Shown one piece after another: positions 18,754 through 27,305 of a DNA stretch of 64,000 bases; position 1 is the first letter of the stretch, and each line of letters begins with the position of its first letter. The position numbers were made by a program, and so were the translations under genes. A model generated the notes under the pieces. The model did not search any database. It saw nothing but the letters and a program-made list of their open reading frames with translations, and was not told the DNA's origin. This stretch comes from Negadavirga shengliensis. GTDB lineage: Bacteria; Bacteroidota; Bacteroidia; Cytophagales; Cyclobacteriaceae. The stretch is taken from the NCBI RefSeq assembly GCF_042652345.1, contig NZ_JBHSJJ010000005.1, positions 248,001 to 312,000 on the forward strand. Direction: 5' to 3'.

Positions 18754-21700
18754 TCAATTCATGTGATTCAGCCATTCTTTTGCGGCTCCTATGGTATTTA
18801 CCCCTTTTATGGTAAGGATTAAACGATTCTTGTGTTCTTTTATTTTACAATTTTTCCCTTTATCCTGGATATACTTGATAATGTTGGAAAATACAGGAGA
18901 GCGGAAATAGGATTCTTTTTCCGGTGCCACAAAGTAGCACTTCATTTGCCCGTTTTTGAGTACCAGTTTTTCGAAGCCAAGAGATTCGGCTATCCACCGA
19001 AGCTCAACCGTCTCAAAGAGATCGGTTACTTTTTCGGGGATAGGCCCAAACCGGTCCCGCATTTCCCCGATGAACCTGCTCAGTTCCTCTTGGGTCTGAA
19101 TGTTGTCCAGTTTTGAATACAGTCCAAGCCGCTCGGATATATTGCCGACATAGCTTTCCGGGATGAGAAGTTCCATGTCTGTTTCTATGATGCAATCCAG
19201 TACCAGCGGGGCCACCTTTTCCTTAAGATCTATCTCAAACAGTTCGGAAAAATCCGTTTCTTTTAGCTCCTGAACGGTCTCATCCAGTATTTTATGGTAC
19301 ATCTCAAAACCAAGATCGGTAATAAAGCCGCTCTGTTCAGCTCCCAATAAGTTGCCGGCCCCCCGGATGTCCAAATCCCGCATGGCCACCTTGAAGCCAT
19401 CTCCGAGGTCAGAAAATTCCTCCAATGCCTGAAGTCTTTTTCTGGATTCAGAGGTAAGAGTGGATGTTGGGGGGGTGAGCAGGTAGCAGAAGGCTTTTTT
19501 GTTGCTTCGGCCGACCCTTCCCCTCATTTGGTGAAGATCACTCAGTCCAAACATATGGGCTCTGTTGATGATAATGGTGTTGGCATTGGGGATGTCCAAG
19601 CCTGATTCAATGATGTTGGTGGAGACCAAAACATCATACTCGCCCTCAATAAAATCGATCATGATTTTTTCCAACTTCTTGCCATCCATTTGGCCATGGG
19701 CTCCTATGACTTTGGCATCAGGAACAAGCTTCAAAATCAGGTTGGCGATGGTGTCGATTTCCCCGACCCTGTTGTGCACAAAAAATACCTGTCCTCCCCT
19801 TCTGATTTCATAAGAGATGGCATCCCTGATGATTTCTTCCTGGAAAGTATACATCTCAGTGGTGACAGGCTGCCTGTTTGGAGGAGGGGTTGCGATCACA
19901 GACAAATCCCTTGCCCCCATTAAGGAGAAATGTAGGGTACGGGGTATGGGAGTAGCGGTAAGGGTCAGCACATCTACATTTACCCTGAGTTCTTTTAATT
20001 GATCTTTTACCTTTACGCCGAATTTCTGTTCTTCATCGATCACCAATAAACCCAGATCTTTAAACTTTATGTCCTTATTGACGATGCGGTGGGTGCCGAT
20101 CAGGATGTCAATTTCTCCCGAGGCGACTTTACGAATGATTTCCTTGGTTTCTTTTGTCGACCTGAACCTGTTGATATAAGCGATTTCCACAGGAAAGCTG
20201 CCAAGACGGTCTTTAAAAGTCTGGTAATGCTGCATGGCCAGGATGGTGGTGGGAACAAGCACAGCTACTTGTTTTCTGTCATTGACCGCTTTGAACGCTG
20301 CCCGGATGGCCACTTCGGTTTTGCCGAAACCCACATCTCCACAGACCAGCCTATCCATAGGATAGGGCTTTTCCATGTCACTTTTGACATCCATGGTGGC
20401 AGCCGCCTGATCGGGCGTATCCTCGTAGAGGAAAGAGCTTTCCAGCTCAACCTGGAGGACGCTGTCCTGAGAAAACCGATGCCCCTGCGCGGCTTTCCTT
20501 TTGGAATAAAGCTGAATAAGATCCTTGGCAATGTCCTTGACTTTCCTTTTTACTTTTTTCTTTTTGTTGTCCCATTCCGGCGAGCCCAACTTGGACATGG
20601 TCGGATGCGTGCCTTCCTGGCTGCTGTATTTGGAAATCTTATGCAGGGAATGGATGTTGACGTACAGCAGATCATCGTCCCTGAATACAAGCCGTATGGC
20701 TTCCTGGTATTTGCCGTTCACTTCCACTTTTTCCAGGCCCGCAAACCTCCCTATCCCATAATCCACATGGACTATAAAATCCCCGGGGTGGAGGCTTTTA
20801 AGCTCCTTGAGGGTCATGGCCTTCGTTTTGGAAGTGCGGGGAGCAGTTTTGTACCTGTGATACCTTTCGAATATCTGATGGTCCGTATAGCAGACAATTT
20901 TTTGGGAGAGGTCCACAAAACCTTCCCTCAGACTGATGGAAAGTGATTGAACTTTGAGGGTAGGATCCAGTTCGGAAAAAATGTTCAATAGCCTATCGAT
21001 CTGTTTTTCGCTTTCAGAGCAGATGATGTTGACAAAGCCCTTGCTCTCATTTTGATTGAGGTTTTCCACCAAAAGATCAAAATCCTTGTTGAAGGATGGC
21101 TGGGGTTGGACATCAAACTGAAAGGATTTGGCATCTTTCAGCTCAAATATGTGGCCAAAGGCAATCCGTTTATAAGGGCCGGTTTTCTCTTCAAAATCTT
21201 TGGCGTTGATAAAAAGTTTTTCCGGTTCCAACAAAAGCACTTTTCCTTTATCAGTGTTTTCCGCGGCATTTTGAAAACTTAAGGAAGCTTTGTCATAAAG
21301 TTCATTCAAAATCCCCGCACAATGACTGTAATCTTTAAACCACAGATAGGTGTCTTCCGGGAAAAATTCAGGCAGTGACTGCCTTGTTTCCTGTTGCAGC
21401 TTAGTCTGGATGTTGGGGATAATGCTGATTTCCTGAACGGCCGCGACGGAAAGCTGGGATTCGGGATCGAAGGTCCTGATGCTGTCAATCTCCTTGCCAA
21501 AGAGTTCCAGCCGGTAAGGGAGATCGTTCGCATAGGAGAATACATCTATGATCCCCCCTCTGACAGCAAATTGACCGGCTTCATATACAAAATCTGTTTT
21601 TTCGAACCCGTATGTGCTGAGCAGTTCTTCGACAAAGGAGAGATCTACCGGTTCCCCTGTTTTGGCAGTGAACGTATTTTCTCTCAGGCTTCTGCGGTTG

Positions 21701-22101
21701 ATGACTTTTTCATATATGGCCTCTGGATAAGTGATCAGGACCTTTCCAGCAGTGGGCTGGTTTAGTAGTTTAGTGAGAATTTCGGCCCGCAGAAGGACAT
21801 TTGCATTATCGATTTCCTCATGATGATAGGGTTTTTTGTAGCTTGAAGGGAAAAAGTAAGGGTATGTGCCCTCCAGTGCCTGAAGATCGCTGTTAAGAAA
21901 AGCGGCTTCCTCTTTATCATGAGCCATTACTACATGAAAACCACCCACAATTTTGGATACTGCATTTAATAAAAGCATATCAAGGCTACCGGATATACCT
22001 TTAACCTGGAATGTTTTTTCTGTACTGGATTTCAGGTCGTTAGCAAGGGTTTTTACGAATGGATCATTTTCGTAAAGCGATAAAAATGCTTGTTTCTCCA
22101 A
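18754..22101 (-). CDS. mfd: Transcription-repair coupling factor Mfd
   Basis: Removes RNA polymerase stalled at DNA damage and recruits UvrA. 1115 residues, close to family length. In order: UvrB-like N-terminal module, RNA polymerase-interaction domain (HPGDFIVHVDYGIGRFAGLEKV), helicase domain 1 with Walker A GDVGFGKTE at about 590 and the DEEQKFG box at about 690, helicase domain 2 (GRVGRSNKKAFCYLL, QMRGRVGR), and the C-terminal TRCF domain. The start codon is TTG (22099-22101), immediately preceded by an in-frame TAA; no better start exists, since the next Met lies ~40 residues into the conserved N-terminus. It is a single gene on the minus strand. Confidence 0.96.
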   Translation of the reverse strand: MEKQAFLSLYENDPFVKTLANDLKSSTEKTFQVKGISGSLDMLLLNAVSKIVGGFHVVMAHDKEEAAFLNSDLQALEGTYPYFFPSSYKKPYHHEEIDNANVLLRAEILTKLLNQPTAGKVLITYPEAIYEKVINRRSLRENTFTAKTGEPVDLSFVEELLSTYGFEKTDFVYEAGQFAVRGGIIDVFSYANDLPYRLELFGKEIDSIRTFDPESQLSVAAVQEISIIPNIQTKLQQETRQSLPEFFPEDTYLWFKDYSHCAGILNELYDKASLSFQNAAENTDKGKVLLLEPEKLFINAKDFEEKTGPYKRIAFGHIFELKDAKSFQFDVQPQPSFNKDFDLLVENLNQNESKGFVNIICSESEKQIDRLLNIFSELDPTLKVQSLSISLREGFVDLSQKIVCYTDHQIFERYHRYKTAPRTSKTKAMTLKELKSLHPGDFIVHVDYGIGRFAGLEKVEVNGKYQEAIRLVFRDDDLLYVNIHSLHKISKYSSQEGTHPTMSKLGSPEWDNKKKKVKRKVKDIAKDLIQLYSKRKAAQGHRFSQDSVLQVELESSFLYEDTPDQAAATMDVKSDMEKPYPMDRLVCGDVGFGKTEVAIRAAFKAVNDRKQVAVLVPTTILAMQHYQTFKDRLGSFPVEIAYINRFRSTKETKEIIRKVASGEIDILIGTHRIVNKDIKFKDLGLLVIDEEQKFGVKVKDQLKELRVNVDVLTLTATPIPRTLHFSLMGARDLSVIATPPPNRQPVTTEMYTFQEEIIRDAISYEIRRGGQVFFVHNRVGEIDTIANLILKLVPDAKVIGAHGQMDGKKLEKIMIDFIEGEYDVLVSTNIIESGLDIPNANTIIINRAHMFGLSDLHQMRGRVGRSNKKAFCYLLTPPTSTLTSESRKRLQALEEFSDLGDGFKVAMRDLDIRGAGNLLGAEQSGFITDLGFEMYHKILDETVQELKETDFSELFEIDLKEKVAPLVLDCIIETDMELLIPESYVGNISERLGLYSKLDNIQTQEELSRFIGEMRDRFGPIPEKVTDLFETVELRWIAESLGFEKLVLKNGQMKCYFVAPEKESYFRSPVFSNIIKYIQDKGKNCKIKEHKNRLILTIKGVNTIGAAKEWLNHMN

Positions 22102-22328
22102 TTAATTTTTTGTTTGTATTTTTCGGGAAAGTATTTTTTTGGCGCAATTTAGAAAATTCCTTCCTTAAGGCTGATATTGCCAACATAATTAAGACGTTGC
22201 CGGCTTATAGATATCAACGCTTGGGAGTGGGCTTTCAGGATATACCGGTATCCATAATAAAAGGATTTCACGGCATGAACCCCATCAGTGATGGATTTTG
22301 TTTTAGAATATAGCATTATCATAATTAT

Positions 22329-22940
22329 ATGGTACAAAAGGATATAAACCGCTGGTTCTCAATGTTGGAGAACATGCATCCCTACAAAACCTTGGTTTAT
22401 TTGGGGATGTTTGGTAGCGGACTGATTTTTCTTTTCATGGCGGCCGCTTTTATTGCGTCTCAGCCGGATGAAGAAATCTATTCACAGTATAATATACCCA
22501 GATCGTTTGTATTGAGTTCCATCGTTTTGCTTATAAGTACCTATACTGCCTCCAAAATACTTCCAAGTTACGTTAAGGACGATACCCGGAAACTGAAAAA
22601 TTTCTTGCTAAGTACTTTTTTGTTGGGGTTATGTTTTACAGGCCTGCAGTTTTTTGGCTGGATGGAGCTTTCAAAAATGGGGATAGACTTTAGGGGACTG
22701 CCTTCGGGCAGTTTTTTATACGTGCTGAGCGGGATACATATTTTTCATCTTGTGGGAGCCATGGGTTTTGCGTTGATGCTGATCATCCATGTTCAAAAGT
22801 GCAGCAATGATCATGTCAAAAAACTTATATTGCTTTCCAATCCCTATGACAGGATGAGATTCCAGTTGTTCTCTACCTATTGGAAATTTATGGATTTTGT
22901 TTGGTTGTTTCTTTTTTTACTGTTCATCTGGATGTTTTGA
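22329..22940 (+). CDS. Orphan heme-copper oxidase subunit III-like membrane protein
   Basis: 203 residues with five predicted membrane segments and the late family signature HIFHLVGAMGFAL plus TYWKFMDFVWLFLF near the C-terminus. This places it in the cytochrome c oxidase subunit III/NorE-like family. Subunit III normally sits beside subunits I and II; none is here, so it may be an accessory or assembly subunit for an oxidase encoded elsewhere. It is followed 80 bases later by hflK on the same strand, possibly co-transcribed. Confidence 0.8.
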   Translation: MVQKDINRWFSMLENMHPYKTLVYLGMFGSGLIFLFMAAAFIASQPDEEIYSQYNIPRSFVLSSIVLLISTYTASKILPSYVKDDTRKLKNFLLSTFLLGLCFTGLQFFGWMELSKMGIDFRGLPSGSFLYVLSGIHIFHLVGAMGFALMLIIHVQKCSNDHVKKLILLSNPYDRMRFQLFSTYWKFMDFVWLFLFLLFIWMF

Positions 22941-23020
22941 TCAAAGGGCTTGATCCTTACCCTGACAAATAGACCTGACAAGTTATTTATTTAATCGTAA
23001 ATTGCAGCAAAAAAGTAAAT

Positions 23021-23998
23021 ATGGCAGACAATCAATACGAAATCAACATCAACCCGGATTGGATAAGGAAATACCTTGCCAAAATTTTACTGGGGTTATT
23101 TGGCTTGGTGATTATTTTTATGGCGGTAAAAACGGTAGGGCCCGAGGAGGAAGGGGTGGTCATCCAGTTAGGAGAGTATAACAGGACAGTGCAGCCTGGA
23201 TTGAACTTTATCGTTCCTTTTGTGGAAACCATGTATAAGATACCGGTGCAGCGCCAGCTAAAGCAGGAATTTGGTTTTCGGACTTCTGCGCCTTCCCAGC
23301 GATCAGAGTATGTGAAAACCGGATATTCGGATGAAAGCATGATGTTAACCGGGGACCTGAACCTCACTGACGTGGAATGGGTGGTGCAATACAGGATTGT
23401 GGATTCCTATAAATACCTTTTCCGGGTGAGGAATGCGGACAAGACCCTGCGTGATATGTCGGAGGCGGCCATGAGGAAGATTGTTGGAGACAGAACGGTC
23501 AATGAGGTGCTTACTGTAGGCCGTCAGGAAATCGCTACGAGTGTGGAAATACTGCTGCAGGAGATGTGCGAAGAGTATGAAAACGGGATCAGAATAGATC
23601 AGGTGGTATTGCAGGATGTGAATCCCCCGGAGCCGGTAAAGCCAAGTTTCAATGCGGTCAACGAAGCCCAGCAGGAACGGGAGACCTTGATCAACCAGGC
23701 CGAAGCCGAATACAACCGGGTGATCCCAAGGGCCAGGGGGGAAGCCAGGGAGACGATCCAATTGGCAGAGGCCTATGCACTGAACCGGGTGAACCGGGCC
23801 AGGGGAGAGGCAGACAGATTTAATTCTATTTTTGAGGCCTATGTGAAAGCACCGGAGGTGACCAAACAGCGGCTTTATTTGGAAACGATAGAAAAAATCC
23901 TCCCAAAAATAGGAAACAAGGTCATCACTGATGAGAGGGGCAGCAATGTGCTGCCGCTTTTGAATCTCAATCCCCAGCAAAAAACACCCCAACAATGA
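23021..23998 (+). CDS. hflK: Modulator of FtsH protease HflK
   Basis: 325 residues. An N-terminal cytoplasmic stretch and one membrane helix (~19-38, LLGLFGLVIIFMAV) lead into a periplasmic SPFH/prohibitin domain (GPEEEGVVIQLG, VQPGLNFIVPF) and a long coiled coil rich in A, E and R (NRVIPRARGEARETIQLAEA). HflK and HflC form a cage around FtsH and limit its membrane proteolysis. Its stop overlaps the start of hflC by 4 bases (ATGA), indicating translational coupling. The family is certain; HflK rather than another SPFH protein is supported by gene order. Confidence 0.93.
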   Translation: MADNQYEININPDWIRKYLAKILLGLFGLVIIFMAVKTVGPEEEGVVIQLGEYNRTVQPGLNFIVPFVETMYKIPVQRQLKQEFGFRTSAPSQRSEYVKTGYSDESMMLTGDLNLTDVEWVVQYRIVDSYKYLFRVRNADKTLRDMSEAAMRKIVGDRTVNEVLTVGRQEIATSVEILLQEMCEEYENGIRIDQVVLQDVNPPEPVKPSFNAVNEAQQERETLINQAEAEYNRVIPRARGEARETIQLAEAYALNRVNRARGEADRFNSIFEAYVKAPEVTKQRLYLETIEKILPKIGNKVITDERGSNVLPLLNLNPQQKTPQQ

Positions 23999-24933
23999 AA
24001 AAGAACAGAATAGGATACATCGTACTCGGGGCGCTCATTTTGATCATTTTAAGCAATTCCCTATTTATTTTGGATGAAACACAACAGGCCATCGTGACGC
24101 AGTTTGGAAAACCGGTGGGAGAGCCGCGGACCACACCCGGCATGAATTTTAAAACGCCTTTCATCCATAAAGTTCAGTTTTTTGATAAAAGATACCTGGA
24201 ATGGGACGGTGATAAAAACCAGGTGCCTACCAAAGACAAGAAGTTTATATTTGTAGATACCTATGCCCGCTGGCAGATAACCAATCCGCTTCAGTTTTTT
24301 ATCCGGTTAAGGGACGAGCGTTCTGCCCAGTCCAGGCTGGATGATATATTGGATGGAGAAACCCGAAATGCTATTGCCAGCAATGAGCTGTTGGATCTGG
24401 TGAGGTCTACCAATAGGGATCCTGAGGTAACGGAGGAGTTTATGGAGGAAATTGAGGTGCTGGAAGACATTTCTGTGGGCAGGGCTGCCATTGAGAAGAT
24501 CATTTTGGAGAAAGCCAATGACCGGACTTCTGACTTAGGGGTCAGGATTCTGGATTTCCGTTTTAAAAGGATGAATTATGTGGATGAAGTAAGGGATAGG
24601 GTGTATGACAGAATGATCAGTGAACGGAACCGGATAGCTGACCAGTTCAGATCAGAAGGACAGGGCGAAGCCAGGGTGATCCAGGGAAACAAAGAAAGGG
24701 ATTTGGCTCAGATCCAATCGGAGGCCGCCAGGGAAGCGGAGGAAATCCGGGGCAGGGCAGATGCTGAAGCCACAGACGTGTATGCGGCGGCCTATAATAG
24801 AAACCGGCAGGCAGTGGAACTGTATAAGTTTTTGAGAACCATGGAAGCTTTCGAAAAATCAATGGATGACAAAACCAGCATTGTGCTGTCATCTGACAGT
24901 GAATTTTTCCAATATTTGAAAAGATTGCAGTAG
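23995..24933 (+). CDS. hflC: Modulator of FtsH protease HflC
   Basis: 312 residues: an N-terminal membrane anchor (GYIVLGALILIILSNSLFIL), then the SPFH domain (DETQQAIVTQFGKPVGEPRTTPG, KVQFFDKRYLEWDG) and an alpha-helical region (ERNRIADQFRSEGQGEARVI, AEEIRGRADAEA) that packs against HflK. It is the partner of HflK in the inner-membrane FtsH-regulating complex. Its start overlaps the hflK stop, and a terminator-like hairpin follows, so hflK-hflC form one transcription unit, perhaps with the upstream subunit III gene. Confidence 0.93.
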   Translation: MKKNRIGYIVLGALILIILSNSLFILDETQQAIVTQFGKPVGEPRTTPGMNFKTPFIHKVQFFDKRYLEWDGDKNQVPTKDKKFIFVDTYARWQITNPLQFFIRLRDERSAQSRLDDILDGETRNAIASNELLDLVRSTNRDPEVTEEFMEEIEVLEDISVGRAAIEKIILEKANDRTSDLGVRILDFRFKRMNYVDEVRDRVYDRMISERNRIADQFRSEGQGEARVIQGNKERDLAQIQSEAAREAEEIRGRADAEATDVYAAAYNRNRQAVELYKFLRTMEAFEKSMDDKTSIVLSSDSEFFQYLKRLQ

Positions 24934-24986
24934 CATTGATTCAATAAGGTACTGAAAGCCTATATTTCCATACAATGAAAAATTAA

Positions 24987-25037
24987 TAAGGGGAGGGTGC
25001 GGCGAAGTGTTGTTTACTTGTGTCCGCTCCCCTTTTT
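24987..25037 (+). terminator. Terminator of hflKC
   Basis: AAGGGGA plus GCGG (separated by a 4-base bulge) pairs with CCGC plus TCCCCTT, followed by a short T-run. It starts about 55 bases after the hflC stop. Confidence 0.65.
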
Positions 25038-25207
25038 CCGCGTGGTTTACGTTGAAGGTTTTTTTTGCGAAAGGGAGATAATTTGTCAGGAATCGGATTT
25101 ACAGTTTTCTGCCATTTAGGGAAGCATCTTGATCAAATGGGTTAACTTGGCTAAAGAGTGATAAATGGCCGATGCCCCTTTGCAGAGCCAACAGCGTACC
25201 CCGCTTT

Positions 25208-25678
25208 TTAGATTACCTGGAGGTTTTCACAGTTGGGAATCTGACAGTCGCCATATAGGACAAGCGAGTGACTGGTGATTTTGGATATGAACTCCTTGCC
25301 CATTGCATCTTTGATCAGGTTGATTCTTTCATCCGAAAATTCTTTTATTTTCCGGCACTGGTTGCATACGTAGTGATCGTGGTGTTTATAGGTAAGGGCC
25401 TGTTCGTAAAGGGCCACTTTGTCTTTAAACTGATGTTTTACCGCAAGACCACATTCCACGAGGAGGTCCAGCGTATTGTAGATAGTCGCTCTGCTGATAG
25501 AATAACCTTTATTTCTCATCAATAAAAACAAGCCTTCCACGTCAATGTGTTCGTCTTGAGGGAGCGCATATAATTCATCTATAACTGAAAACCTTTCCGG
25601 TGTTTTACGGCTTCCCTGACGAATGAGGTAATTTTCAAATATTTTTTTTGCTTTTTCAATTATCGAACTGTCCGCCAT
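25208..25678 (-). CDS. Fur family metal/peroxide-responsive transcriptional repressor
   Basis: 156 residues from the ATG at 25676-25678; a TTG three codons upstream is less likely. The winged-helix N-terminus includes ISRATIYNTLDLLVECGL (the DNA-recognition helix). The dimerisation domain has the metal-binding KHHDHYVCNQC: HHDH at 99-102 and zinc CxxC at 105-108, with a second Cys pair at C145 and C150. Sequence alone does not separate Fur, PerR and Zur. Transcribed alone, convergent with hflC, so its targets are probably elsewhere. Confidence 0.93.
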   Translation of the reverse strand: MADSSIIEKAKKIFENYLIRQGSRKTPERFSVIDELYALPQDEHIDVEGLFLLMRNKGYSISRATIYNTLDLLVECGLAVKHQFKDKVALYEQALTYKHHDHYVCNQCRKIKEFSDERINLIKDAMGKEFISKITSHSLVLYGDCQIPNCENLQVI

Positions 25679-25888
25679 ATTTCTCAATTCTAAAGATTAA
25701 AGATGCAGCATTTTTTAGATTTATCAAACTGAGGCCCTCCCTGAATCGGCTGTCAAATGTTATTTTCAATCTTTCTAAATAAAAAATAAGACCGGTTGGA
25801 TAATCTTCGCCAAAGAAAAGATAATAAAAGTATTCTACTCAGATTTATTTTATATATTAATGCAACAAAATCGACGACGAGCTTATTC

Positions 25889-27145
25889 ATGCATTTACAA
25901 TCGAAGTTTATCCTTATATCTTTATTATTTTTCTGTTTGTCCTTATCTAAGGCCCAGGTTCCCGGATTTTACATGAAGGAGGATAAAAGGAAGATTAAGC
26001 TTCCCTTTTTAGATGCGAATAGTTTAATCATAATGCCCGTTTCCATCAATGGGGGCCCAGAAGTCAATTTCCTGTTTGATACCGGGGTCAAGTCCAATAT
26101 TTTTTTTAGCAAAACCATTGCCGATGGACTGGGAATGGAATATACCCGGCAACTCAACCTGGTGGGGGCGGATGGAAGAACGGTGCTCAGTGCTTCTGTG
26201 TCTCCCAACAACAATTTTGATATGGGGCCCATAGAGGGGATATTCCAGGCTATTTTGGTTTTGGATGAGGATTTTTTAGAGCTGGAGAAAGTAATAGGGG
26301 TGCCTGTTTATGGTGTGATAGGGCATGAGTTTTTCAAAAATAACCCCATTAAAATAGATTATGACAATATGGTTCTTTCTTTTTACAGGCGGAGCGCTTT
26401 TAGGTGGAGGCCGTTTGGATACAGAAAGGTGGACATGGAACTCATCGGCAACAAACCCTATATTCAGACCGAAATCCGCCAAACCAAAGGCCCTAATTTT
26501 GATTCCAAGCTGTTGATAGATACAGGAGCCAATCACGGGCTATTGCTGAACAGGGAAACCTCTGAAGACATAGTGCTTCCCCCTTTGATACTGGAAAGTG
26601 ACTTGGGGAGATCTTTGGGGGGAGACTTATTCGGTTTTGTAGGGCGGGTCAGGAGGGTGAGTATTGATGGGCTCAAATTCAGAAATGTCATTACCTCCTA
26701 TCCGGAGGAGACGGAATTTTCAGATGTGATCATCGAAACGGGAAGGCAGGGAAGTTTGGGCTCTGATCTGTTAAACAGAATCAAAATCATCCTGGATTAC
26801 CCGCGGGAGCGTATGCTCTTTAAAAAAGGAGGGAAATTCAGCAATGAATTCAAATACGATATGAGTGGGCTTATGGTCAGGATGTATTCGGCAGATGAGA
26901 AAAGATTCTATGTCAGCCAGGTAAGAAAAGGATCTCCCGCCGCAAAACAAGGGGTAGAGTTATATGATGAAATAATTTCTATCAATAAAATTCCGGCGGT
27001 TTTTTGGAATTTGAGCGATATCTCCGAGCTGTTCCGTTCAGAAGAAGGGAAAGTGATCAGCTTAGAGTTGTTGAGAAGGAAGGACGGGGATGAAGCTACC
27101 GGCAGCTTACGCAAAATAACGTTTGTGCTGGAGCAGCAGCTATGA
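25889..27145 (+). CDS. Secreted retropepsin-like aspartyl protease with PDZ domain
   Basis: 418 residues from the ATG at 25889; an in-frame TTG at 25796 is rejected because the signal peptide (LQSKFILISLLFFCLSLSKAQ) begins here. Two retropepsin-like half-domains each carry a DTG: FLFDTGVKSN at ~58 and LLIDTGANHG at ~211. Having both halves in one chain suggests an internally dimeric aspartyl protease. A C-terminal PDZ domain (VRKGSPAAKQGVELYDEIISINKI) could select substrates. It is probably periplasmic. This architecture is common in Bacteroidota but poorly studied. Transcribed alone; the next gene starts 160 bases downstream. Confidence 0.82.
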   Translation: MHLQSKFILISLLFFCLSLSKAQVPGFYMKEDKRKIKLPFLDANSLIIMPVSINGGPEVNFLFDTGVKSNIFFSKTIADGLGMEYTRQLNLVGADGRTVLSASVSPNNNFDMGPIEGIFQAILVLDEDFLELEKVIGVPVYGVIGHEFFKNNPIKIDYDNMVLSFYRRSAFRWRPFGYRKVDMELIGNKPYIQTEIRQTKGPNFDSKLLIDTGANHGLLLNRETSEDIVLPPLILESDLGRSLGGDLFGFVGRVRRVSIDGLKFRNVITSYPEETEFSDVIIETGRQGSLGSDLLNRIKIILDYPRERMLFKKGGKFSNEFKYDMSGLMVRMYSADEKRFYVSQVRKGSPAAKQGVELYDEIISINKIPAVFWNLSDISELFRSEEGKVISLELLRRKDGDEATGSLRKITFVLEQQL

Positions 27146-27305
27146 AGGTATCCCCGATTCACGGCAGATACATGATTTATCGGCCACATATGAGGGAGTA
27201 GCATGCGTTAAGCATTAATTATTATTGGAAATCTATAAACTGTGTTAATTTTAATCACCATTGTTTCTGTGGGTTTGCTAATACTTTAAGTTGGGAATGG
27301 CAATT

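Noticed and set aside
20089..20946. 285-codon open frame on the plus strand
   Set aside because: Lies entirely opposite the conserved helicase part of mfd and has no recognisable protein features.
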